Positions 8,540-21,263 of a DNA stretch of 64,000 nt are shown piece by piece (positions within the stretch are counted from its first letter, which is position 1; each line of letters begins with the position of its first letter). The notes under the pieces are model-generated. The model did not search any database, was not told the origin of the DNA, and saw only the letters and a program-made list of their open reading frames with translations. The translations under genes were made by a program, and so were the position numbers. Source of the stretch: Thermodesulfovibrio sp. (GTDB taxonomy: Bacteria; Nitrospirota; Thermodesulfovibrionia; Thermodesulfovibrionales; Thermodesulfovibrionaceae); the NCBI GenBank assembly GCA_020725335.1, contig DYFF01000002.1:1-64000 (forward strand), read 5' to 3'.

Positions 8540-11500
8540 TTGACAGAGGATATTTATTCACTTTTTCAAAAACCTAAAAGTCAAAAAGACTTTGATGCAA
8601 TAAGAATAAAACTTGCCTCACCAGAAAAGATAAGAGAATGGTCATTTGGAGAGGTAAAAAAGCCAGAAACAATTAACTATAGAACTTTTAAACCCGAAAC
8701 AGATGGACTTTTCTGTGCTCGCATTTTCGGCCCTGTTAAGGATTGGGAATGTTTATGTGGAAAATATAAAAGAATGAAACATAAAGGTGTAATATGTGAC
8801 AAGTGCGGAGTTGAAGTTATCCAATCTAAAGTTAGACGTGAAAGAATGGGACATATAGAGCTTGCTGCACCAGTAGCTCACATATGGTTTGTAAGAGGTG
8901 TACCAAGCAAAATGGGACTTTTACTTGATCTTTCTGTAAGACAGTTAGAAAAGGTTATTTATTATGAAGACTATATAGTTATAGATCCGGGAGACACACC
9001 TTTAAAGGAAAAAGACATATTGACAGAGGAAGAGTATAAGAAAAAAGTCGCAGAGCATGAGGCTAAATTTAAGGTAGGGATGGGAGCGGAAGCTATTAGA
9101 GAACTTCTTAAAAAGATTGATTTAGACCAACTTGCCACTGAACTTAAAGAAAAGATAGAAAATGCCACCTCAACAGGCATTAAAAGAAAACTGACCAAAA
9201 GACTCAAAGTTGTTGAAGCATTTAAAAAATCAGGTAACCGTCCTGAATGGATGATACTCGATATTATTCCTGTGATACCACCAGAATTGAGACCTCTTGT
9301 TCCTCTCGATGGAGGGAGATTTGCTTCTTCAGATCTAAACGATCTTTACAGGAGAGTAATTAATAGGAATAATAGACTAAAAAGATTAATGGAGTTAAAG
9401 GCTCCGAGTGTAATAATCAGAAATGAAAAAAGGATGCTTCAAGAAGCAGTAGATACTCTTTTTGATAATACTAAACGTTCTAAAGCTTTAAAGGCAGGTA
9501 GCCGCAGACCTCTTAAATCACTTAGTGATATGATAAAGGGAAAACAGGGAAGATTTAGACAGAATCTTCTCGGAAAGCGAGTTGACTATTCAGGCAGATC
9601 AGTTATAGTTGTCGGTCCTGAGCTTAATATGCATCAGTGTGGTTTGCCCAAAATGATGGCTTTAGAATTATTTAAACCCTTTGTATTCAATAAATTAGAA
9701 GATAAAGGCTATGCAACTACTATAAAACAGGCTAAAAGGCTTGTAGAACAGGAGAAACCTGAAGTATGGGATGCGCTTGAAGAGGTAATCAATGAACACC
9801 CTGTTCTTTTAAATAGAGCACCAACTCTTCACAGACTTGGCATTCAAGCATTTGACCCTGTATTAGTAGAAGGTAAAGCCATTAAACTTCACCCACTTGT
9901 ATGTACAGCTTTTAATGCTGATTTTGATGGTGATCAAATGGCTGTTCATATTCCTTTATCCTATGAATCACAAATAGAAGCAAGAGTGCTCATGATGTCT
10001 GTGGGTAATCTTTTATCCCCAGCAAATGGAAAACCCATCGTAGTTCCCACACAGGATATGGTTTTAGGAATATACTATCTAACCAAAAAGAAGAGTAATG
10101 CTAAGGGTGCGGGGAAAATTTTTGCTGATACAGAAGAGGTTATTCTTGCTTATCAAAGTGGTGTTGTTGAAAAACATGCCCCAATAAAAGTCAAATTAAA
10201 CGGAAAATTAGTAGATACAACAGTAGGTAGAATATTATTTAGAGAGATTGTGCCAGAAGATATACCTTTTGAGAGAATTAATAAAGAATTCACTAAGAAA
10301 GAATTAGGTAAGTTAATTGAGTACATTCATACTAAATATGGCAAAAGAGAGACTGTTTTATTCCTCAATAAGATAGAAAAATTAGGATTTGAGACAGCTA
10401 CAAAATCTGGCATCTCCATTTGCATTGATGATATGCATATACCTTCTAAGAAGGCTGAATTAATCAAAGAGGCTGAAACACAGGTAATGGAAGTGCAAAG
10501 ACAGTATGCAGAAGGATTAATAACTCAAGGTGAAAGATATAATAAAGTAATTGATATCTGGGCTAATGTTACAGAGAGAGTAGCAGATGAGATGATGAAG
10601 GAACTCGGTGCAGAGGAAGGTAAAAAATTTACCCCTGAAGAACTTGCAGAAAGAAGATCATTCAATAGCATATTTATGATGGCTGATTCAGGCGCAAGAG
10701 GAAGTATAGCTCAAATAAGACAGCTTGCAGGAATGAGAGGCTTGATGGCAAAACCCTCTGGAGAGATTATTGAAACCCCAATTACCGCGAATTTTAGAGA
10801 AGGCTTAACCCCTTTGCAGTATTTTATATCAACTCACGGTGCAAGAAAAGGATTAGCAGATACAGCATTAAAAACTGCTAATGCAGGTTATCTTACAAGA
10901 AGGCTTGTTGATGTAGCCCAAGATATTATTTTGACAGAAACAGACTGTGGTACAAAAGATGGTATTTACATAACATCACTTATAGAGGGTGGAGAAATTG
11001 TAATGCCTCTTGAAGATAGAATTTTTGGTCGAGCACTTGCAGAAGATATAAAGGATCCCCTTACAGGTGAGATAATTGCGAAGAGGAACACTCTCGTAGA
11101 TCAGACATTAGCAAAGAAAATTGTAGATTCGGGTATTGATAGAATAAAAATTCGTTCTGTATTAACATGTCGTTCAAAATTTGGAGTTTGTTCAAAATGC
11201 TATGGAATGGACCTTGCAAGAGGTGAACCTGTAGAAATTGGTGAAGCTATTGGAGTTATAGCTGCTCAATCTATTGGTGAACCAGGAACACAGTTGACAA
11301 TGAGAACCTTCCATATAGGTGGTGCTGCAACTAAGATTGTTGAACAAGCTGTTCTTGAGTCTAAGGGATCAGGAACAGTGAAATTCAAAAACTTGCACTA
11401 TGTAGAAAGAAAAGATGGTTCATTAATTGTTTTAAACAGGAATGCTATTGTAATAATAGTAGATTCTTCTGGTAGAGAAAGAGAAAAATATAATCTTGTA

Positions 11501-12649
11501 TATGGAGCTAAAATTCTTGTAAAAGAGGGTGTTCAGGTAGAAGCTGGTCAAAGATTAGCTGAATGGGATGCCTATACGACACCGATTATAACTGAAATAG
11601 GTGGTAAAATTGCACTTGGTGATCTTGTTGAAGGAGTTACTTTCAAGGAGGAAACTGATCCAACTACAGGACTTTCTCATAAGATAATAATTGAATATCC
11701 TGCTACCTATAGACCAAGAGTTACCATAAAAGACGCAGATGGTAAAACTGCTAAACTTCCTTCTGGTGCTCATGCAAGATATCTATTGCCCGCAGGTGCT
11801 ATTTTAGTTGTTGATAAGGGAGATAAAGTAGAACCAGGTGACATTCTTGCAAAAATTCCCAGAGAGACAATAAAGACTAAAGATATTACAGGAGGTCTTC
11901 CCAGAGTTGCAGAACTTTTTGAGGCAAGAAGACCTAAAGAATCCGCTATAGTAAGCGAAATTGACGGAATAGTTGAATTAAAGGGAGTACAGAAAGGTTC
12001 AAGAGTTATAATTGTAAGAGGCGCTGATGAAACAAGAGAATACATTATCCCCAAAGGTAAACATGTTATTGTCCACGATGGAGACTGGGTGAAGGCTGGA
12101 GAGCCATTAATTGATGGTTCTATTAATCCTCATAGCATTCTTGATATTCTGGGACCTACAGAGTTGCAGAGATATCTTGTAGATGAAATACAGAAAGTTT
12201 ATAGACTTCAAGGTGTTTCAATTCACGATAAGCATATTGAAGTAATAGTTAGACAGATGATGAAAAAAGTAAGAATTGAAGACCCAGGCGATACCATTTT
12301 CTTAATAGGTGATGAGATTGATAGATCAGTATTTTTAGAAGAAAATGAAAGAGTAGTAGCCCAAGGGGGAAGGCCAGCACAGGGTAAACCTTTACTCTTA
12401 GGTATTACAAAAGCTGCTTTATCAACAGAGTCATGGGTTTCTGCAGCGTCATTCCAAGAGACAACCAGAGTTCTTACTGACGCAGCTATTGAAGGCAAAA
12501 TTGATGATCTTAGAGGTTTAAAAGAGAATGTTATAATGGGAAGAATAATTCCTGCAGGCACAGGTGCTCCTGCTTATAAAGATACACTGATAAAAGGTGA
12601 TTTCTACAATATGCAAGTAGAGAGTTTAACTGAAGAATCCTCAGAGTGA
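8540..12649 (+). CDS. rpoC: DNA-directed RNA polymerase subunit beta prime
   Basis: A full-length subunit of 1369 residues. The N-terminal zinc site is C71, C73, C86 and C89. The catalytic Mg-binding loop NADFDGDQM, the second zinc site (TDCGTKDG and the [11 protein letters not shown] cluster) and the trigger-loop/bridge-helix region with [16 protein letters not shown] are present. Start is TTG 8540, preceded by GGGAGGAT within the end of rpoB. The last four bases overlap the GTG start of the Mut7-C gene, and a strong terminator lies about 30 bases past the stop. Confidence 0.99.
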   Translation: MTEDIYSLFQKPKSQKDFDAIRIKLASPEKIREWSFGEVKKPETINYRTFKPETDGLFCARIFGPVKDWECLCGKYKRMKHKGVICDKCGVEVIQSKVRRERMGHIELAAPVAHIWFVRGVPSKMGLLLDLSVRQLEKVIYYEDYIVIDPGDTPLKEKDILTEEEYKKKVAEHEAKFKVGMGAEAIRELLKKIDLDQLATELKEKIENATSTGIKRKLTKRLKVVEAFKKSGNRPEWMILDIIPVIPPELRPLVPLDGGRFASSDLNDLYRRVINRNNRLKRLMELKAPSVIIRNEKRMLQEAVDTLFDNTKRSKALKAGSRRPLKSLSDMIKGKQGRFRQNLLGKRVDYSGRSVIVVGPELNMHQCGLPKMMALELFKPFVFNKLEDKGYATTIKQAKRLVEQEKPEVWDALEEVINEHPVLLNRAPTLHRLGIQAFDPVLVEGKAIKLHPLVCTAFNADFDGDQMAVHIPLSYESQIEARVLMMSVGNLLSPANGKPIVVPTQDMVLGIYYLTKKKSNAKGAGKIFADTEEVILAYQSGVVEKHAPIKVKLNGKLVDTTVGRILFREIVPEDIPFERINKEFTKKELGKLIEYIHTKYGKRETVLFLNKIEKLGFETATKSGISICIDDMHIPSKKAELIKEAETQVMEVQRQYAEGLITQGERYNKVIDIWANVTERVADEMMKELGAEEGKKFTPEELAERRSFNSIFMMADSGARGSIAQIRQLAGMRGLMAKPSGEIIETPITANFREGLTPLQYFISTHGARKGLADTALKTANAGYLTRRLVDVAQDIILTETDCGTKDGIYITSLIEGGEIVMPLEDRIFGRALAEDIKDPLTGEIIAKRNTLVDQTLAKKIVDSGIDRIKIRSVLTCRSKFGVCSKCYGMDLARGEPVEIGEAIGVIAAQSIGEPGTQLTMRTFHIGGAATKIVEQAVLESKGSGTVKFKNLHYVERKDGSLIVLNRNAIVIIVDSSGREREKYNLVYGAKILVKEGVQVEAGQRLAEWDAYTTPIITEIGGKIALGDLVEGVTFKEETDPTTGLSHKIIIEYPATYRPRVTIKDADGKTAKLPSGAHARYLLPAGAILVVDKGDKVEPGDILAKIPRETIKTKDITGGLPRVAELFEARRPKESAIVSEIDGIVELKGVQKGSRVIIVRGADETREYIIPKGKHVIVHDGDWVKAGEPLIDGSINPHSILDILGPTELQRYLVDEIQKVYRLQGVSIHDKHIEVIVRQMMKKVRIEDPGDTIFLIGDEIDRSVFLEENERVVAQGGRPAQGKPLLLGITKAALSTESWVSAASFQETTRVLTDAAIEGKIDDLRGLKENVIMGRIIPAGTGAPAYKDTLIKGDFYNMQVESLTEESSE

Positions 12650-13131
12650 TTCCTAAGTTTGTTGCAGATGTTATGCTTGGAAGCCTGAGCCGTTGGCTCA
12701 GGCTTTTTGGTTTTGACACTCTTTACAGTAATAGATTTAAGGATTTTGAACTCATAAAAATTTCTTTACAAGAGCATAGAATTTTATTAACTAAAGATAG
12801 AATACTATCAAGATCTAAGTTGCTCAAAGATGTTTTATTTATAAATTCAGAGATTTTAGAAGAACAATTAGTCGAGGTATTCCTTTATTTAAAGGATAAA
12901 AATTTTTCCATTCCTATAAAATCTTATAGATGTCCAGTTTGCAATGGAGGGATGACAAAAGTTTCTAAGGAAGAAGTGTTTAATGAAATTCCCGATTATA
13001 TAGTTATGAATATAGATGAATTTTATATGTGTAGTTGCTGCAAAAAAATTTATTGGCAGGGAAGTCATAAAGAAAAAATTGACGCAATGAGAGATAAAAT
13101 TCTAAAAAGGATTAATTTATCTGATAAATAA
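12646..13131 (+). CDS. Mut7-C RNase-domain protein with zinc ribbon
   Basis: A 161-residue protein of the Mut7-C (DUF82) family, a PIN-related putative nuclease fold. The N-terminal pattern [18 protein letters not shown] is characteristic, with candidate catalytic acids D8, D24 and D51 (LLTKDR). A C-terminal zinc ribbon has C96, C99, C129 and C132 (C131 adjacent). The GTG start at 12646 overlaps the rpoC stop. The DNA encoding the conserved LSRWLRLF segment also forms a strong terminator hairpin, so most rpoBC transcription may stop inside this gene. Its substrate is unknown. Confidence 0.85.
   Translation: MIPKFVADVMLGSLSRWLRLFGFDTLYSNRFKDFELIKISLQEHRILLTKDRILSRSKLLKDVLFINSEILEEQLVEVFLYLKDKNFSIPIKSYRCPVCNGGMTKVSKEEVFNEIPDYIVMNIDEFYMCSCCKKIYWQGSHKEKIDAMRDKILKRINLSDK
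12681..12714 (+). terminator. rpoBC intrinsic terminator inside the Mut7-C coding region
   Basis: AAGCCTGAGCC (12681-12691) and GGCTCAGGCTT (12695-12705) form a perfect 11-bp stem with a GTT loop, followed by TTTTTGGTTTT on the plus strand. The hairpin starts 31 nt after the rpoC stop and lies at codons 12-20 of the following gene. On the minus strand no U-tract follows, so it is directional. It should terminate most rpoBC transcripts and attenuate the Mut7-C gene. Confidence 0.8.
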
Positions 13132-13133
13132 AA

Positions 13134-13610
13134 TTATATTTTTCTGATAAATTCTCCACTTTTACCACCAGATTTATATATTAATTTTATTTCATCGATT
13201 ACCATTTCTTTATCAACAGCCTTACACATATCATATATAGTCAAAGCTGCTAAGGAGGTAGCAACCATTGCTTCCATCTCAACGCCTGTCTGAGCAGATG
13301 TTTTCACTTTTGTTCTGATTTTGACAAGGGATTTATCTAAATCAGGCTCAAAGTCTATTTCTACTGATGTTATGGGAAGAGGATGGCATAATGGTATTAG
13401 ATGGGGTGTCATTTTCGTAGCCATTATGCCTGCAAGACGGGCTACTTGAAAAACGTCTCCCTTTGCCATTTCTTTATTTAATATCATAGCTAAAGTTTCT
13501 TTTTTCATTTTAACAACACCTTCGGTTATAGCAGTCCTTTCCGTTACTTGTTTTGCTGTAACATCAACCATTTTTGCTCTTCCCATTTCATCAAAATGTG
13601 TAAGACTCAT
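13134..13610 (-). CDS. moaC: Cyclic pyranopterin monophosphate synthase MoaC
   Basis: A 158-residue enzyme of molybdenum cofactor synthesis that converts the GTP-derived 3',8-cyclised intermediate to cyclic pyranopterin monophosphate, working after MoaA. Family motifs are GRAKMVDVTAK, LIPLCHPLPIT and TSAQTGVEMEAMVA, and the conserved C-terminal ending MCKAVDKEM is present. Its ATG overlaps the stop of the upstream dehydrogenase gene by 4 bp, so the two are cotranscribed. No other moa gene is in the window. It converges with the Mut7-C gene with 2 nt between. Confidence 0.96.
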   Translation of the reverse strand: MSLTHFDEMGRAKMVDVTAKQVTERTAITEGVVKMKKETLAMILNKEMAKGDVFQVARLAGIMATKMTPHLIPLCHPLPITSVEIDFEPDLDKSLVKIRTKVKTSAQTGVEMEAMVATSLAALTIYDMCKAVDKEMVIDEIKLIYKSGGKSGEFIRKI

Positions 13611-14341
13611 CTTTCTTGCTCCGTTGGTCTTATTAATAGTTCATTTATAGAGACATTTTTAGGTTGCGTTGACACATATAAAATGGCTTCTGCAATGTCT
13701 TCGGGAGTTAAAGCATTCATTTTGCTCCTTTGGGTTACCCATTCATCAGGCATGTTTTCTCCCCAATCAGTTTTTACTACCCCTGGTTCAATAACTGTAA
13801 CCTTTATATTGTATTTTAGTAATTCTTTTCTGATAGATTCAGAAAATCCCACGACAGCCCATTTCGTAGCACAATAAACTGACCATCCAGGAATACCAAT
13901 TCTACCTGCAACGGATGAGATGTTTATGATATGACCTTTTTTTTCTTTTATCATTAAATTTGCTGATAGGTGGGTTAAGTAAATTAGTCCTGTTAAATTT
14001 AGATCGATGATTTCTTGCCATTCTTTTACTGAACCATTTTGGATATAGTTAAAGATACCTCTTCCTGCATTATTTATAAGAATATCAAGTTTTGAAAAAT
14101 TTTTAGTAAAAATATCAAAGGCTTTCTCGATTTCTTCGTATTTTGCAATATCTGATGATGCAAATAGAACTTTTACTTTATATTTTTTTTGTATTTTTTT
14201 TGCAATATTCTCTAAGAGCTCTTTTGAGCGGGCAATTAACATTAAATCGGAACCTTCTTGAGCAAATTTAAAAGCAGTTGCTAAACCTATACCTTTTGAT
14301 GCACCTGTAATTATCGTTACTTTGTCTTTTAGTTTTTGCAT
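13607..14341 (-). CDS. Short-chain dehydrogenase/reductase
   Basis: A 244-residue classical SDR with a Rossmann fold. The cofactor loop TGASKGIG (12-19), NNAG (90-93), catalytic S142/S143 (NISS), Y156 and K160 (YCATK) and structural N114 are all intact, so it should be active. The substrate cannot be told from sequence; R38 after the second strand suggests a preference for NADP(H). It lies between the lytic transglycosylase gene (11 nt upstream) and moaC (4-bp overlap), and neither neighbour predicts its reaction. Confidence 0.9.
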   Translation of the reverse strand: MQKLKDKVTIITGASKGIGLATAFKFAQEGSDLMLIARSKELLENIAKKIQKKYKVKVLFASSDIAKYEEIEKAFDIFTKNFSKLDILINNAGRGIFNYIQNGSVKEWQEIIDLNLTGLIYLTHLSANLMIKEKKGHIINISSVAGRIGIPGWSVYCATKWAVVGFSESIRKELLKYNIKVTVIEPGVVKTDWGENMPDEWVTQRSKMNALTPEDIAEAILYVSTQPKNVSINELLIRPTEQER

Positions 14342-14352
14342 TTTGAATTAAA

Positions 14353-15618
14353 TTATTTAATTCTTCTCGTGTCTTTAACTTTTTTTATGGATTTATTCTT
14401 ATCGAAAGAATCTTTTTTAAAGGCAGCGTTTTTACTTTTATCAGTTATTTTGCTTTTTTTAGAATTCTTGTTTTTCTTTGAGATTTTTTTCTCCTTATAA
14501 ACATCTTCATTTAGAGGTGTAAATTTATCATTTGGTGGAATTTTTATTTCAGTACCTGGCTTTGGATTTCGAAATATTTCTGTGCCATTCATTTCATATA
14601 AAACAGTTGTTGAAAACTTAGTGTTTCTTACAATTTTATTAAGAGTGTCACCTTTTTTAATAATATATGTATCGTAACTAAATCTTTTTTCAATTGGAAT
14701 CTTTTCAAAATTTTCAAGAAATTTTTCCTGTGTATTAGAAGGTATTCTTATTTTATACTCTTTTACATTCAATGGGGTTGCCCATCTTTTTAGTTCCGGA
14801 TTTAATTCTTTTATAACATCAACAGTCGTTTCAGCACATTTAGCAATAACATCAATGTCTGTAGGAGAAGTTATAACTACTTCATCGTAGTTGATAGGTT
14901 TATGTTCTTTTAGAGTATCAAATCCAAAAGATTCAGGCTGTTTAGCAATAGTTATAGCAGCAATGAATTTAGGTACATAGTCTTTTGTTTCTTTGGGTAA
15001 ATATCTCGTGCCCAGAAGATTCCAATAATCATTTTCTCCGTATTTATTTATTGCCCTGGATACTCTTCCTTCTCCAGCATTATACGCTGCTAAAGCTAAA
15101 GACCAGTCACCAAACATCCTATAAAGGTCAGAAAGATATCTGGCAGCTGCTTCTGTTGATTTAATTGGATCTTTTCTTTCGTCTACCCACCAATTTACTA
15201 CTAATCCATATCTTTTTGCCGTGCTTTCTATGAATTGCCAAGGTCCTACAGCTTTTGCAGGAGAACGTGCATTAACATTAAATCCGCTTTCAATAAGTGG
15301 TAAATATACCAAATCCTCTGGTAGACCTTTTTGTATGAGAATATTTTTCATTGTTTCAATATACTTTGTAGAGCGTGAAAGCCATATAGAAAATTTTTCC
15401 TTGATTCTTTCAGAGAATAGATTGATATTTCTTTCTATTTTTTGGATAAAATTTTCTTCTTTATCAGGCAATAATACGAAATCTTCGTTCCCTGTAAAAA
15501 TTATCTCTTTTTTTTCGTCCTGTTTTAGCACCGAAGGTTTCTCATTTGAGTAACAAAGAGGAGTTGTAATAAAAAATGAGATAATTATAATAAATAAAAA
15601 GACAGGGCAATTTCTCAT
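14353..15618 (-). CDS. MltD-like membrane-bound lytic transglycosylase with LysM domain
   Basis: A 421-residue exported peptidoglycan-cleaving enzyme. A hydrophobic signal segment spans residues 5-22; the following Cys22 could be lipidated, although TPLC is a poor lipobox. The SLT domain (about 95-215) has catalytic Glu110 (LIESGFN), GPWQF at 125-129 and AYNAGEGRV at 178-186. One LysM domain lies at about 318-363 (YIIKKGDTLNKIV). A roughly 50-residue very Lys-rich tail follows, which could bind anionic wall polymers (inference). Its promoter gives a near-leaderless mRNA. Confidence 0.93.
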   Translation of the reverse strand: MRNCPVFLFIIIISFFITTPLCYSNEKPSVLKQDEKKEIIFTGNEDFVLLPDKEENFIQKIERNINLFSERIKEKFSIWLSRSTKYIETMKNILIQKGLPEDLVYLPLIESGFNVNARSPAKAVGPWQFIESTAKRYGLVVNWWVDERKDPIKSTEAAARYLSDLYRMFGDWSLALAAYNAGEGRVSRAINKYGENDYWNLLGTRYLPKETKDYVPKFIAAITIAKQPESFGFDTLKEHKPINYDEVVITSPTDIDVIAKCAETTVDVIKELNPELKRWATPLNVKEYKIRIPSNTQEKFLENFEKIPIEKRFSYDTYIIKKGDTLNKIVRNTKFSTTVLYEMNGTEIFRNPKPGTEIKIPPNDKFTPLNEDVYKEKKISKKNKNSKKSKITDKSKNAAFKKDSFDKNKSIKKVKDTRRIK

Positions 15619-15625
15619 ACCATTT

Positions 15626-15655
15626 GTTATAACCTAAAAATGTATATTTTTTCAA
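15626..15655 (-). promoter_or_regulatory. Promoter of the lytic transglycosylase gene, near-leaderless
   Basis: On the minus strand, TTGAAA (15655-15650), an 18-nt spacer and TATAAC (15631-15626) precede the ATG at 15618 by only 7 nt. Transcription would start at or within a base or two of the start codon, and no Shine-Dalgarno sequence is present. Confidence 0.55.
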
Positions 15656-15717
15656 TATTTAATTTTCTTTTAAAAGATTACTTGCAATTTTTTATAAGTT
15701 CGTGTTAATATAATAAT

Positions 15718-15835
<118 letters not shown>

Positions 15836-15883
15836 TTTTTTTTATAATAAACTTCAAAATCCGAAATTATATTTGTGATAGAT

Positions 15884-15914
15884 AAAAAGCAGTGAGGAAA
15901 CTCACTGCTTTTTT
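15884..15914. terminator. Bidirectional terminator between 5S rRNA and ahcY
   Basis: GCAGTGAG (15889-15896), loop GAAA and CTCACTGC (15901-15908) are flanked by five A residues on the left and six T residues on the right. The stem therefore serves as a rho-independent terminator both for the plus-strand 5S transcript and for the minus-strand ahcY operon. Confidence 0.85.
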
Positions 15915-15952
15915 ATTAACTGTTTTATTAAATGAAAATAGTATATATTCTC

Positions 15953-18366
<2,414 letters not shown>

Positions 18367-18398
18367 TATTGCCTCCTATGGTTTATTCTGGAGACAGC

Positions 18399-19421
18399 TT
18401 AGGCTGTCATCTTTACAAGTTCTTCAGCAATCTGTACAGCATTTAAGGCAGCACCTTTGCGAAGGTTGTCAGATACTACCCACATATTTATTCCATTTTC
18501 TATGGATTCGTCCTCTCTTATTCTTCCTACAAAAACTTCATCTCTGCCAGATGCATAGATAGGAAGAGGATATTCATTTTTCTCAGGATTATCTATGACA
18601 ACAATACCAGGTGCTTTGCTTAGGAGTTCTTTAACTTCACTTGCAGTAAGTTTTTTCTCTGTCTCAATGTTTACACTTTCGGAATGTCCCCTGAATACAG
18701 GTACTCTTACTGTAGTAGCAGTGACTTTTATTGAAGGGTCCCCCATAATTTTTTGGGTTTCATTTACCATTTTCATCTCTTCTTTTGTATAGCCATTTTC
18801 AAGGAACTTGTCTATGTGTGGCAAAACATTAAAAGCGATTTGGTGTGGATAAACTTTTATTTCTATATCTTTGAAATTTAATAAAGCTACTGTTTGCTGA
18901 AGAAGTTCATCCATAGCTTTTTTACCAGTTCCAGAAACTGATTGAAAAGTAGTAACAACCACTCTCTTTATCTTTGCTACATCATGTATGGGCTTGAGAG
19001 CAACAACCATCTGAATAGTAGAGCAATTTGGATTTGCGATAATTCCCTTATGCCATTTAAGATCATGAGGGTTAACTTCAGGAACAACAAGAGGAACTTC
19101 CGGATCCATTCTCCACTGGCTTGAGTTGTCAATTACAACACAGCCAGATCTTGCAGCTATTGGACCCCAAATTTTAGATCTCTCGGCACCTGCTGAAAAA
19201 AGTGCTATATCTATGCCATTAAAGGAGTCTTCCTTAAGGGTTTCAACTGGAATGTCTTGACCTTTAAATTTTAATAATACACCTTCGCTCCTTTCAGAAG
19301 CAAAAAGTCTTATATTTTCAACAGGAAAATCTCTTTCCTCAAGAACAGCGATCATCTCATTACCTACTGCTCCTGTTGCTCCAACCACTGCTACAACATA
19401 TTTTTCTTTCTTTTTAAGCAT
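18399..19421 (-). CDS. asd: Aspartate-semialdehyde dehydrogenase
   Basis: A 340-residue NADPH enzyme that reduces aspartyl phosphate to the semialdehyde used for lysine/diaminopimelate, threonine and methionine. The dinucleotide loop VGATGAVG (13-20), catalytic Cys133 in NPNCST, and FQSVSGTGKKAM are conserved. It lies 2 nt after leuB and upstream of metK, so the minus-strand operon links leucine, aspartate-family and methionine/SAM metabolism. A small GACAGC/GCTGTC inverted repeat covers its stop codon but has no U-tract. Confidence 0.97.
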   Translation of the reverse strand: MLKKKEKYVVAVVGATGAVGNEMIAVLEERDFPVENIRLFASERSEGVLLKFKGQDIPVETLKEDSFNGIDIALFSAGAERSKIWGPIAARSGCVVIDNSSQWRMDPEVPLVVPEVNPHDLKWHKGIIANPNCSTIQMVVALKPIHDVAKIKRVVVTTFQSVSGTGKKAMDELLQQTVALLNFKDIEIKVYPHQIAFNVLPHIDKFLENGYTKEEMKMVNETQKIMGDPSIKVTATTVRVPVFRGHSESVNIETEKKLTASEVKELLSKAPGIVVIDNPEKNEYPLPIYASGRDEVFVGRIREDESIENGINMWVVSDNLRKGAALNAVQIAEELVKMTA

Positions 19422-19423
19422 CT

Positions 19424-20542
19424 TTATCCCTCCAATGATAGTTCTGTTACATATTTTGCAACCAAATCACCTACTTCTGTAGTTGAATACCCCATTTTAC
19501 CAGCAGCAAGACTCTTTAGATGCTTTCCTGTAACTTCAATTACAGCTCTTTCAATTAGTTTTCCAGCTACTTCCTCACCAAGATTTTCAAGCATCATACC
19601 ACCTGCACATATAGCAGCAAGAGGATTTATAACATTTTTACCTGTGTATTTTGGTGCAGAGCCTCCAATAGGCTCAAACATTGATACACCCTCTGGATTA
19701 ATATTTCCGCCAGCAGCGATGCCCATACCCCCCTGAATCATTGCTCCTAAGTCAGTTATTATATCGCCAAACATGTTGTCTGTCACAATAACATCAAACC
19801 ATTCGGGATTTTTTACAAACCACATAGTAGTTGCGTCAACGTGAGCATAATCTGTCGTTATATCAGGATATTCCTTTGCAACTTCATAAAAAGTCCTTTC
19901 CCAAAGATCAAAGGCAAAGGTAAGAACATTCGTTTTCCCACATAAAGTTAGCTTTTTCTTTTTGTTACGTTTTTTACAGTATTCAAAGGCGTATCTAATG
20001 CATCTTTCAACACCTTTACGGGTGTTAATTGAGACCTGTATTGCTACTTCATCAGGTGTGCCTTTTTTAAGAAATCCTCCCGAACCTGTATATAAGCCCT
20101 CTGTATTTTCTCTTACTACAACAAAATCGATGTCTTCAGGTTTTTTATCTTTAAGAGGACAGTCAACTCCGGGATAAAGCTTTACAGGACGAAGATTAAC
20201 ATATTGGTCGAGCTCAAAACGAAGTCTAAGAAGAATTCCTTTTTCAAGTATTCCAGGCTTAACATCAGGATGTCCGATAGCACCAAGATATATGGCATCA
20301 AATTTTTTTAGCTCTTCAACTGCACTGTCTGGAAGAGTTTCTCCTGTGCGAAGATATCTGTCTCCACCAAAATCATAGTATGTGTAGTCAAGCTTAAAGC
20401 CAATTCTTTTGCTTACAGCATCCAGGACCTTTATTCCTTCTCTGATTACTTCGGGACCTGTGCCATCTCCCGGAATTACAGCGATTTTGTAATTTTTACT
20501 CTGTGAACTAACTTTTTTTGTTTTGCAAACTCTTTTACTCAT
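19424..20542 (-). CDS. leuB: 3-isopropylmalate dehydrogenase family protein
   Basis: A 372-residue decarboxylating beta-hydroxyacid dehydrogenase; adjacent leuD supports the leucine assignment. [10 protein letters not shown], the substrate arginine region [29 protein letters not shown] and [14 protein letters not shown] are present. A lysine-rich leader precedes the fold. I chose ATG 20542, which overlaps the leuD stop as ATGA and has GGAGGG six bases upstream, over a longer in-frame start at 20578 inside leuD. The sequence style ([10 protein letters not shown], long linker) also resembles isocitrate and homoisocitrate dehydrogenases, so a different or broader substrate is possible. Confidence 0.85.
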   Translation of the reverse strand: MSKRVCKTKKVSSQSKNYKIAVIPGDGTGPEVIREGIKVLDAVSKRIGFKLDYTYYDFGGDRYLRTGETLPDSAVEELKKFDAIYLGAIGHPDVKPGILEKGILLRLRFELDQYVNLRPVKLYPGVDCPLKDKKPEDIDFVVVRENTEGLYTGSGGFLKKGTPDEVAIQVSINTRKGVERCIRYAFEYCKKRNKKKKLTLCGKTNVLTFAFDLWERTFYEVAKEYPDITTDYAHVDATTMWFVKNPEWFDVIVTDNMFGDIITDLGAMIQGGMGIAAGGNINPEGVSMFEPIGGSAPKYTGKNVINPLAAICAGGMMLENLGEEVAGKLIERAVIEVTGKHLKSLAAGKMGYSTTEVGDLVAKYVTELSLEG

Positions 20543-21045
20543 TTTATGCCCTCCGTACTTAATCTTTTTTTTGTCCATTCTACAAGTCCACCTGACTTTA
20601 TTAATTCTTGCATGAATGCTGGAATTGGTTTTGTAGTGTATTTTTTATTTTTTGTTAAATTTACTATTTCCCCTGAATCCATATCGATTTCAACTAAATC
20701 ACCTTCAACGGTTTCATCAATAAGTTCTGGAACTTCAAAAATTGGAAGCCCTATATTGAAAGCGTTCCGGAAAAATATTCTTGCATAACTTTTTGCTATA
20801 ACTGCTTGAATACCTGCGGCTTTTATGGCAATTGGAGCATGTTCACGAGATGAACCGCATCCAAAGTTTTTCCCTGCAACTATTATGTCACCAGGCTTTA
20901 CTTTAGATGGAAAATCTTTGTCTGCATCCTCCATTACATGTTTAGCCAGTTCTTTAGGCTCTGATGTATTAAGATATCTGGCGGGAATAATAGCATCTGT
21001 GTCAATATTATCGCCAAATTTCCAAACTTTCCCTTTGATTTTCAT
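20539..21045 (-). CDS. leuD: 3-isopropylmalate dehydratase small subunit
   Basis: A 168-residue small subunit of the isopropylmalate isomerase, which swaps the hydroxyl group before the LeuB step. The family signature [20 protein letters not shown] begins at residue 4, and [15 protein letters not shown] and [18 protein letters not shown] follow. This is the short LeuD/HacB type used with a separate large subunit. The large subunit (leuC) is not in the window; the divergent aldolase gene lies upstream instead, so leuC must be elsewhere. The ATG is preceded by AAGGAGAAGGTA. Confidence 0.93.
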   Translation of the reverse strand: MKIKGKVWKFGDNIDTDAIIPARYLNTSEPKELAKHVMEDADKDFPSKVKPGDIIVAGKNFGCGSSREHAPIAIKAAGIQAVIAKSYARIFFRNAFNIGLPIFEVPELIDETVEGDLVEIDMDSGEIVNLTKNKKYTTKPIPAFMQELIKSGGLVEWTKKRLSTEGIK

Positions 21046-21263
21046 TACCTTCTCCTTATTATTAAAATAATTTATAATTTTACTTCATAAATTAAATAGT
21101 AATCAACTTTTTAAAAAATTAAACCTTACTTATTAACAAATATGCTCATTTAGAAAATGAGGAGAACTTTTTGTTTAAACTTAAAGTTTTAAATAAAATA
21201 TAAAGTATAGATTTTATAACTTAAAAATCGATTATAATATAAAAATTTTTCAGGAGGTGTTGC
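21046..21263. promoter_or_regulatory. Divergent intergenic region, leuD / aldolase
   Basis: A 218-nt very AT-rich spacer between divergent genes must hold promoters for both. On the plus strand TATAAT (21233-21238) lies about 25 nt before the aldolase ribosome-binding site (CAGGAGGT), with only a weak -35 (GATTTT, 21210-21215). A perfect inverted repeat CTCATTT-AGA-AAATGAG spans 21145-21161 and is a candidate operator or small hairpin ahead of leuD. No ORF or T-box-like structure was recognised. Confidence 0.45.

Noticed and set aside
18367-18398. Possible SAM riboswitch upstream of metK
   Set aside because: The spacer after asd is only 32 nt and contains just a ribosome-binding site and a small dyad; too short for any known SAM aptamer.
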